Of a stretch of 64,000 nt of DNA, positions 53,487-64,000 are shown one piece after another (the first letter of the stretch is position 1; every line of letters begins with the position of its first letter). The notes beneath the pieces are model-generated. The model was not told the origin of the DNA, searched no databases, and saw only the letters and a list, made by a program, of their open reading frames with translations. A program made the position numbers and the translations under genes. This DNA comes from Amoebidium appalachense (Eukaryota; Ichthyosporea), in NCBI GenBank assembly GCA_963693365.1, contig CAVNZM010000004.1, forward strand, positions 248,001 through 312,000. The letters run 5' to 3'.

Positions 53487-53841
53487 TACCAAAAGTAATC
53501 CGTGTGAGCAAGTGTAAGTGAGGGTTTCATTAATTGCGAATCTTTGAGCATGTCTGCTTGTGCCATATCCGTCCGCATAGTTGTGACTGTCAACAAAGAA
53601 TCAAAGTATCTGCGGTATCTTCGTGTCTGTGTAGCTGCGTTGCACAAGTACACAAGTATATCAAGAGGGCATGCTTGTGCTGCAAGTGCAGGCAAGACTT
53701 CGACTATCATTATGTGTGTGTGCTTGTGTTGGGAAACCTGTTTTGTGTATGTTTACACACACCTGCACACATGTGCAGCACAATACCACACGGTGTGCAC
53801 AGACTACACACAAATACACACACGCAACACAAACACACATA

Positions 53842-53876
<35 letters not shown>

Positions 53877-54860
53877 CACGCGTGAACACACACAACATCA
53901 AGGCACATCGGCACACCGGTTTGTATGCATATGCATTCCCGTGTGTCCATGCGTGCACATGCGCACACATTGCGACACAAAAAAAATCACAGCACGCACA
54001 TGCCAACACGATAGATGTACCGTTATGCATAATTACGTGGGTGGTGGGCACGCCGTGCTCATGAATGGATGTCTTTCATGGATGCATTTAGACCAAACAT
54101 TTGGATACATTATAGGTGTGGTGTGTGTATGTGCTTGTGTGAGTGTGCGCTTGCATGCGTGCGTGTTTGTGTGTGTGTGTGTGTATGTGTGTATGAATTT
54201 GTGTGTGTGTGTGTATGTGTGTGTCTGTGTGTGTCCCTGCGCTCGTGTGTGTACGCCAGCGCGCACGTCTGTGTGTGTTTGTGCGTAGTGCGTGTGGGCT
54301 TGCATATGTGTCCGTGAAAGGGTATATGAGTAGCCACAAGTAGAGTCAGGGTGCCCGTGCATCGTACGTGTCGCACGTGTGTATGTGTGTGTGTAGTTTT
54401 TTGTATCTATTTGCACTGAAGTAAGCAGGCACGTGGTACGTGCACACACCAAGCACACCCAGGCAACCACAACAGACCAAGTACGTGCAGTGAGCGCACA
54501 GCAGAACGCCACTTGTAGGTGCACAGTGTAGGTGCACACACACCAGAGCCACGCGTGTACACAGGAAGAGTACATATGCACGTGCGCAAAAGCACGCAAA
54601 TACGCGCATATACAGCAAGAACCCACGTAAGCGCGCACACTAACCCACAGGCGCACTCACCAAAGCAGCAAATACACGAACTCACCAAAGCAGCAAATAC
54701 GCGCAGTCACACACCATGTAACACAGGTACACACAGGCACCCTCCACAGACACACGCACCTGTTTTTCAGGATGGTGCCTCTGTCTGCGTGCACGGCACT
54801 CAGCGGGTCTGCCGGCAGCGCAGCCGCCACGCTGACCAACAGCAAACACGGCCGCAGCAT
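47498..54860 (-). CDS. secreted LCAT-like lipase/acyltransferase (LCAT/PDAT/PLA2G15 superfamily)
   Basis: Thirteen exons: 54860-54760, 52865-52670, 52254-52179, 51955-51866, 51327-51196, 50928-50862, 50432-50325, 50049-49946, 49664-49526, 49188-49047, 48791-48613, 48139-48019, 47571-47498. About 509 residues. The superfamily transfers or hydrolyses acyl chains of phospholipids; lumenal or secreted action is suggested by the signal peptide [17 protein letters not shown]. Family marks are the oxyanion segment [14 protein letters not shown] (residues 79-92), [16 protein letters not shown], the nucleophile in [15 protein letters not shown] (Ser257), [10 protein letters not shown], the acid in [12 protein letters not shown] and the histidine in GGEHKKM. 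All junctions are in phase, but exon 11 (179 nt) breaks frame: its start reads in one frame (to LLTPP) and its end ([10 protein letters not shown]) in another, at a C run near 48,645. Acyl donor and acceptor cannot be inferred. Confidence 0.92.
47855..47995. repeat. 28-bp minisatellite with GGGTGGGTGGATACCCGG unit
   Basis: Four copies of a 28-bp unit with ATACCCGG/ATGGGTGGGCGG, then (GGGT)n and poly-G. It lies in the last intron of the LCAT-like gene. Confidence 0.85.
48957..49042. repeat. (CA)n microsatellite
   Basis: About 42 CA units on the plus strand. In the sense direction this is (GT)n starting 6 bases after the exon 10 donor (AAG|GTGGGTGTGTG) of the LCAT-like gene. Confidence 0.9.
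52868..53482. repeat. long (GT)n-rich region
   Basis: Over 600 bp of GT runs with CGTG, CTGTG and ATGTG interruptions. On the sense strand of the LCAT-like gene the (CA)n run reads directly into the exon 2 acceptor (CACACAG|CCTGTC). Confidence 0.9.
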
Positions 54861-55829
54861 CCTGGCCTGATGTTTGCCTGTGCAATAGACCTAAGGCAGA
54901 GCCAACACCAAAGAGAGTCTGTCCCCAAACACCAAGCCGTTTCGGTCGTGCCCTTGGACACCAAAAAAATAATTAGCCAAACCTTTCAAAGCGGCTATAT
55001 TACGACAACACAAAATGCTTGCACTATCATAGCCTTGACATGGCTTCATACATAAAGGCTACCTGAGGACACACTCGAAAAAACTGAAGTTTTCTGGCGA
55101 AGAAAGAGAAAGATGGCTGAAACGACGGACCCAAGCACACACACAACGATTGGTCAATCTGATCGGCCACCCTTGCTATCCAATCAAAAGCTTTAGCTGA
55201 GAGGCGGGTAGAAACAAAACAACAACTTGCAAGTTGATGAAGAAACTGGAACAACTAAATGGTGGCTAGAGTAATGATATTGTTGCAAGAGGTGATTGCA
55301 TTGAGTATATTTTATGATTTATTTCTATACATAAGTTAGAAATTTGTATGGACAGCGTTAATGCAATTAAGCATGTTATGAGGTACAGGTGCAAAGTAAT
55401 GGCCAATCAGCATCTGAGCTATGATATTCCTATGACGTCACTGTGTGGCCCATGATAACACAGAATTTCAGAACTTTTAGAACCAGAAAAGGATGCCGGT
55501 ATAATCGGCAGGGATTCTAAAGCAATTAATAGATTTATAAGCAACTAACTATACTATTATACTATTATATTTATTAACTATATTTCTACATACCACGGCT
55601 CTTGTCAAGAGCCTTGGCTCATGCACATTCCTGTTGATGCGCCATCCACCAATCAGCAAAAAGCAAAAGAGAACCAATGGCCGCTATGAGCAACCCATGA
55701 GCCACCACCTATAAAATGGAGCCCAAGCCCCACAATTCACTTCAAAAAACTTCGGAGCACTAAACGCAAACAAGACAGAAAGAGGGCGAGGAAAAGGATT
55801 CAGACGTTATCATCACTCACACAGGCAGC
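54861..55829. promoter_or_regulatory. divergent promoter region of LCAT-like and DHRS12 genes
   Basis: 969 bp separate the two start codons. For the minus gene, CCAAT on the minus strand occurs at 55148-55152 (GATTGG). CCAATCA also occurs on plus at 55180 and 55393. An AT-rich stretch covers 55265-55590. DHRS12 has its own clear core promoter (next entry). Confidence 0.5.
55649..55716 (+). promoter_or_regulatory. CCAAT/TATA core promoter of DHRS12-type gene
   Basis: CCAATCAG (55649-55656) and CCAAT (55674-55678) followed by TATAAAA at 55710-55716, 36 bp after the second CCAAT and 114 bp before the ATG at 55830. The layout is almost identical to that of the BT1 gene. Confidence 0.75.
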
Positions 55830-57251
55830 ATGTCTCTCTTTCGCAATTCGTATTTTATCTTCCGTGGCCTGCGCGAGTTCACGCGGCAGGGCTACGAGAA
55901 GGCCGCCAAAGACTTCAATGCGAAGGATCTGGACGTCGACTTGACCGGAAAGTCTGTAATCGTCACAGGTGCTGCCCCTCATATCATAATGCACGTAGGC
56001 AAGCACGCACGCACGCACGCACGCACGCGGACGTACGCACACACGCACATCGGTACACAGGAACACACAAACACGCACATAAACGCAGACGCGACCTGCA
56101 TCCATGCACACATGCACACCCACACCTCCCTAGCCTCCCCCCCCCCTCCCCCCCCTCCCCGCCCTCCTTCCCCCCCTACAAACACGTACAACCACTCTCC
56201 ATACCTCAAGCTTCCAGCTCTGCTTTGGATGCCGGCCGCTTTTGCACATATGGACTAAAAAACGTCCCCTGTGACAAGGTTGTGTGAGATCAGCATCTCA
56301 CGTTTGACTGTGTTTTGCTCTCGGTGACAACTGGACAGTGTTTGCCTGGGGAATGGTTGCAATGGTTTACAAGAACACGTAATTCTACTAGCAGCCTTAC
56401 TTCCCTCAGTCTCCTCTTTGAATCGTAGCTCCTCCCCCCCGCCCACCCACCCACCCACCCACCCCCCTCCCCCTCCCCCCCCACTCCCCCCCCCCCCCCC
56501 CCCCCCTTTACCCTCCACCCCACCCCCCCCTCTCCTCCTCCCCTCTCCCCTTCCCTTCCCCAGAGCAGGTCACTGACATCACACTCACAGGGGCCAACAG
56601 CGGCATTGGCAAGATCACAGCTTTGGAGGTGGCAAAGCGAGGTATGGTAGGGAAGGGGGGCCCAAGTGCATGTCTGTTGCGGGTTACAGTTTGAAATAGT
56701 AGTGGAAGGGTGGGTGTGGTGGAGCATGGGTTGACCGTGCCAACATGTCTCTCTCTCTCTCTGTTTGTCTGGCTGAGTGGGATGTGATGGCAATGTCTAG
56801 CTTTGCGGTTGAGTTGTGTGGGTGAGGGCACGGTAACTAAGTGATGCCTTTTGGTGTACCTTGAGCTTTGACTGACTGCCTTGTCTCTGACCCGTGAACC
56901 CGTAGTGTGTGCATGTCAGTGTCTGTGTGCTGCACTGTGTGGAAATGGTTGGGGCAGGAGAAAAGGGGGGGGAGGTGGGGGAGAGGGGGAAGAAGGAAGG
57001 AAGGGGGGAGGGGGGGGTGTATGGGTACATGTGAGCAGCACATAATAACCCTGTTATGGCTGCAGGAGGCACGGTGCACCTTGTGTGCCGGTCACGTGAC
57101 AGGGCGGAGGAGGCACAGCGGGACATCAAGGAGGCCAGCAAGAACGGCAACGTGCACGTGCACATCGTGGATTTGGGCCGCCCTGCCCAAATAAGGAAAT
57201 TTGTCTCGGACTTTACGGCACAGGGCCACAAGGCACACGTACTGGTGGGAG

Positions 57252-57299
<48 letters not shown>

Positions 57300-58229
57300 A
57301 AAAGAAGAAGAAGAAGAAGAAGAAGAAGAAGCAAAGGAGAAAAAAAGAATGCACCACGAACAACACCACCACATTTTTTTGTGCCCCTTGGGCCCGCCGG
57401 TTCCGGAAGCCGCATGCAAAGCGCTTTTTTCGTTTCATCACTGCCATGGAAACTGAGGTACCGGGTGCTCAGCATAACACACTTACTAGGTGTACAAGAA
57501 GTGACGGTGACACGGTATACGTAACATGCACATAGCAGGGCATGGTAGGCTGCATCTAGGTGTGTGGACCTATCTGGGAGGTCGCTGTGTGGTGCTGACA
57601 CTGTGTGCAGGTCAACAATGCCGGCTGCATGGTCAATGAGCGCACCCTCACTCCCGAGGGCCTGGAGGCAAACTTTGCCACAAACACACTGGGCACATAC
57701 CTGCTGACGGAACTCATGCTGCCTGTGCTGAGAGCAAATGCCCCCGCAAGAGTGGTACGTGTGTTTGTGTGGGTTGGTGGGTGTGTTGGGTGGTGGGTAG
57801 GTGGGTAGGTGGGCGTCAATATGTGTTTCAGTGTGTGTGGTTGGGGGGATGTGCGTTTGGGGGGGGGGGGGGGGGGGGGGGGGGGTGGAGGGGGGGGGGA
57901 GGGGGGGGGGGGTTAATGGTTTCTGAAGGTACGTGGAGGGGGATGTGGGGTTATGCTCAATTGTTGCAGAAACAAGCAGAAGTGACTTGCCTACACATGT
58001 GCTCTGACTGTGGCCTTTCAGTCCAATACTTGGGTTGCTGTGCTTTGTATGGTTGGAGTGCAATGTGGCTGACTTGATGTGCAGGTAACGGTGTCGTCCG
58101 GGGGCATGTACACCGTGGGTTTAGACACGACCGACCTGCAGACGGAGAAGAAGCACTTCGATGGCACATTTGTCTATGCGCAGAACAAGGTTGATACATA
58201 CCAGTTGCATGATCCCCCCCTCTCCCCCT

Positions 58230-58261
<32 letters not shown>

Positions 58262-58278
58262 CCCCCCCCCCCCCTCGC

Positions 58279-58314
<36 letters not shown>

Positions 58315-58545
58315 GCCCCTGTCTCGCCTCCCCCCCCCAATCCCCCCTTTCCCTCCAACCCTCTTGCCAATAATGAGGAGCAAAAAAGCGTATGCCTTTT
58401 TGTGGTCTGGTGATGCTGCAGCCCTTCCGTTGCCACACTACTTCAGACCACCACAGTACCAGCAACGTGCATGGAGGCATGGTTGCACAGGTTGTTTTGC
58501 GTCCTGGTAGGCAACTGTAAACAATGCCGTCTTAGTCACTTATAA

Positions 58546-58639
<94 letters not shown>

Positions 58640-59192
58640 GCAGCGCCAGCAAGTTTGCCTAACACAGTGGTGGGCTCGACGTGAGGGGTCCAACCCCCCG
58701 GTGTCCTTCTACTCGTGCCACCCTGGCTGGGCAGATACTGCGGCTGTACGTAGCAGCATGCCGGACTTCCATAGGCGCATGGAGGGCAGGCTGAGGACAG
58801 AGGAGCAAGGGGCTGACACGGTAGTGTGGCTCACTGCTTGCAGCAACATCAATGTGGCCCCGGGTTCCTTCGTGCAGGGTGGGTGAAGTAACTGCCGGGG
58901 GAGGGGGGGGGGGGTTAGGGGGATAGGGGGACTCTGGATGGGCATGTGGCTAGGTGCCTGCCTGGGGTGTGGCCCACCGTGTGGGGCTGGGTGTGTCCGT
59001 TGGCCCCGGCCTGCGCCGGGTGCGTGTGGTTGTGTGTGGGCTTGGAGAAGGGCTATGTGAGGTAGTGGTGACGTGGGATAGGGGTTTGATGGTCAATCTG
59101 TGTGTGTGTGTGGGGGGGGGGGGGGGGGGGGGGGGGGGGGAGCTAGGGTAGGGGTGAGGGAAGGTGTGCGGGTGTTTTTTATTTTTTAATTT

Positions 59193-59227
<35 letters not shown>

Positions 59228-60036
59228 TTTTTTTTGGGGGGGAGGGGGGGGGAGGGGGGGGGGGGGGGGCACATGAATGTTAGGGGATGTATGGGAGGAT
59301 GTCTGATTAGCCGGGAATTGCGCTTAATTGCATCCAAAGAATACCCATGTGAGCGCATGTTGGTGTTGTTTTTTATGTGCTTGGAGGTGGGAGTGATAGT
59401 ACCGTTATGTGCCCTTGGTGTGCGCTTTTAGACATTGTGCCATCCGTTTACCATGTGCAAGTGCCTGCTTTGTGTGTGTTTTGCACGGTGCTACACACAA
59501 GTACTCACCAAGCACCCGACAGACCGGCAGGCTGTGGGCCTTCACTTCCCTCTGGCCTTCACCACAAACACAGAGCAGGATGAGGACACCCTCGTCAAGG
59601 TTTGGGCCCCTACCTCCCCCCCCCCCCCCCCTTCCCCGACCCCACCCCTCCTCCCCCCTCCTTGCCCCCCTCCCCCCGTCTGGAGTATGGCAACCCGGCT
59701 TCTACCTGTTGCACCCCCCATATCTTCGTGCACACCCCTATCTACCCCCCCCCCTCCCCCCCCACACACACACACACAAACACACAGAGACTCTCTCTCT
59801 CTCTCTCTCTCTCGCTCCCCCCCCCCCCCTCCCCCTCTATCTCAAGTGGAAAAGACGATGTGTAAGCTTGCTTAGAACAACTACAAACCAACATGACCCG
59901 GTATGCGCTTGCGGTGCGTGCGCACACACACACTCACTCACTCGTTCACACCCACACACACACATGGCCCCTAGTGACACTTGTGTCTTTGCAGAAACTC
60001 GACGAGATCCTTGCCAAGCTGCCTGCCGAGCCCTAA
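55830..60036 (+). CDS. DHRS12: DHRS12-type short-chain dehydrogenase/reductase
   Basis: Eight exons: 55830-55968, 56591-56641, 57066-57244, 57611-57754, 58085-58189, 58644-58878, 59523-59599, 59995-60036. All phases agree; 323 residues, about the length of animal DHRS12. It is an NAD(P)-dependent oxidoreductase of the SDR superfamily whose natural substrate is not established. The N-terminus SLFRNSYFIFRGLREFTRQG is typical of DHRS12. Visible are the nucleotide-binding TGANSGIG (46-53), NNAG (125-128), the substrate-site VTVSSGGMY (Ser175/176), catalytic YAQNK (Tyr202, Lys206), HPGWADT and the DHRS12-like tail with HFPLAFTTNTEQDEDTLVKK. Exons 2 and 8 are only 51 and 42 nt. Introns carry poly-C, C(n)A(n) and (CA)n tracts, and the exon 6 acceptor follows (CA)n directly. 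Confidence 0.96.
58549..58637 (+). repeat. (CA)n microsatellite at a 3' splice site
   Basis: About 44 CA units ending CACACACCTGCAG|CGCCAG, the exon 6 acceptor of the DHRS12-type gene. Confidence 0.92.
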
Positions 60037-60770
60037 ACAAGTCATTTTTTTTTTTTGCCCTGTTGGGAGGGGAGGGGAGGGGAGGGAGGGGGGGGGGGGG
60101 GGGTGTAGTAGTTTGCCTAGGGGACTTTGAATGACCACTATAGACGAGTAGCGAGTAGCTTTAAACGGGGGAAGTGGGAGTGTGTCTCCGTGCAATGGTG
60201 ATGGCTGGGGAAAGGGGGGGAAGCGGGGGGAGGGGGAGGGCGAGGGTTGCTGGGGCCTGCAAGCAGTGGCAGACAAAGCGTACAACAGACATATCTACAC
60301 TGCAAATGTAAAACGTTGGTTTTGGTGCTGGATTAGATGGGTGGCTGGGCTAACGCAGGGTGTGTGTGGGCTGTTCCGACATAGCTACTGGTGAAGACTG
60401 GCAGTGTTTTGATCATGCATGTAAACCATATAGAGGTTATGAGCAGTTGGTTTCTACATGTGGTCCTAGCACACGGCAGGTCGATGTAAAGTTGTACTGG
60501 GTTTGGGGTGTGGGCACTGGTCGAGTATGCACGTATGGTTGGGTATATTCCTGAGGGGCCTAGGGGTATTCGTATGGAATTAGCAGCCTGAAAAGTGAAT
60601 GTACATATGTTAACTTGCAGTAGCACACAGCCTAATAGGCTCGTTGTCATTTTTTTTGTTTTTTGTAACGGTAGTGAGGTGCTTGTATATAAAAAAACTA
60701 CCTGGCCAAATGTGAAGCTCCGAATCAAGCGTATTGCCACTGGACGCATTGGCGATTCCCTCCCCCCTTC

Positions 60771-60823
<53 letters not shown>

Positions 60824-61407
60824 ATGCACTTGACAACCCCCCTCCCCTCCTCTGTCCGTTGTTTCCTCTCCCCTCTCCCCTCTCCCCTCCCCCACCCACC
60901 CAAACCAACGGTGTTATACCTGTGCCTTTTACGTGTCTGCAAGTCAGAACAGTCAGCGTGTCATGGATGTTGCACTCGATTCTCTCTCGACCATATCCCC
61001 CCATACCTGGGACTGGTCTCTCTTGTGCCTCGGCATGATCATTCGACATGTCTGATATGGAATAGGGGCTGGGGCTGCCCTAGGTGCCTGGGCAGGTGTG
61101 TGTGTGTGTGTGTATGTGGGGGGGGGGGGGGGGGGGGGGAGGGAGGGAATGGTGGCAGATGCTAGATGTAATAAAGATGTGTCCATGGGAGACGGCACAG
61201 GCTGCAGTGCAAATATATTAATGACAACTCCAAATACAGCCGTTACGTTGTGTGTTCCTTTTGGGGCAATAAAGCATGGCATGTGGCAGTGCGCGCAGGC
61301 AGTCACAGGGCATGCGCACAACATGCATGCACCTACATGCAACAGCTGTTGCAAGCATTGGTGGCAGCATGTGCACTGCCTCCCACATGCACATGTGTGT
61401 GTATCCG
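60037..61407. other. intergenic region between convergent genes
   Basis: It holds poly-G (60091-60103), a C(n)A(n) tract (60769-60817), poly-G (61120-61139) and otherwise unique sequence. I find no gene and no clear polyadenylation signal for the DHRS12-type gene. Confidence 0.5.
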
Positions 61408-61413
61408 TTTATT
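61408..61413 (-). terminator. polyadenylation signal of AIP1 gene
   Basis: AATAAA on the minus strand (TTTATT on plus), 135 bp downstream of the stop at 61548. Confidence 0.55.
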
Positions 61414-61547
61414 GCAGCCACATTGCACGCATGCATATGCCCACTGCATGGCCATGCAATAGGGTGGGCCCATGCCCAGCATGGCCCATTGATACTGCCC
61501 CTATCTACATATATATATATATATGCGGTCAGTGCATGTGCACCCCT

Positions 61548-63879
<2,332 letters not shown>

Positions 63880-64000
63880 CTGTGGCCCCACACAACACGG
63901 TCAGCAAAGGGTAACCGGCAAATTCCCAGCTAGAGTGCCACATGAACGTGTATACATGCAGCAGATGCATGGGATGTGAGGACTTTGTGCACTGAGACAC

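Overview
This is a nuclear window from a unicellular eukaryote. It has seven intron-rich housekeeping-type genes with GT-AG introns, AATAAA signals and CCAAT/TATA promoters, embedded in a very large amount of simple repeat: (TG)n/(CA)n, long poly-C and poly-G runs, C(n)A(n) tracts and minisatellites. The combination of a caleosin, a BT1-family transporter, a DHRS12-type reductase, an LCAT-like enzyme and a type IIB Ca2+-ATPase suits a protist, most likely an alga or a close relative. The lineage cannot be fixed from the sequence alone.

Layout. Positions 1-12,240 hold four genes I could not assign to a known family, between arrays of repeats: a minus-strand gene with a glycine/glutamate-rich repeat (277-4167, continuing past the window start), a coiled-coil gene with an Ala/Asp/Pro repeat broken by two homopolymer frameshifts (6282-7721), a small two-helix membrane protein (10456-10776, minus) and a protein with two zinc-knuckle-like modules (11033-11515). 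A nearly perfect 401-bp palindrome follows (12239-12639). From 13.5 kb on the genes are recognisable: caleosin (13551-15901, +), a degraded Ty3/Gypsy RNase H fragment (about 17.1 kb, -), a metallo-beta-lactamase-fold hydrolase (17738-21396, -), a BT1/folate-biopterin-type transporter (22694-30981, +), a plasma-membrane-type Ca2+-ATPase (33798-44760, +), an LCAT-like lipase/acyltransferase (47498-54860, -), a DHRS12-type short-chain dehydrogenase (55830-60036, +) and the 3' end of AIP1/WDR1 (61548 to the window end, -).

Exon boundaries were set by hand from GT/AG sites, reading phase and family conservation. In every recognised gene all junction phases agree and give one continuous protein, except for one frame break in LCAT-like exon 11. 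The genes do not form one obvious pathway. Caleosin and the LCAT-like enzyme both point to lipid metabolism, and the LCAT-like and DHRS12 genes share a divergent promoter region.

The most unusual material is non-coding: the palindrome, an array of about 29 CACGTG motifs filling intron 3 of the Ca2+-ATPase, a 59-bp triplication that copies a 3' splice site in the same gene, dinucleotide repeats that form splice sites themselves, and a repeated C(n)A(n) motif with fixed 5'-3' polarity.
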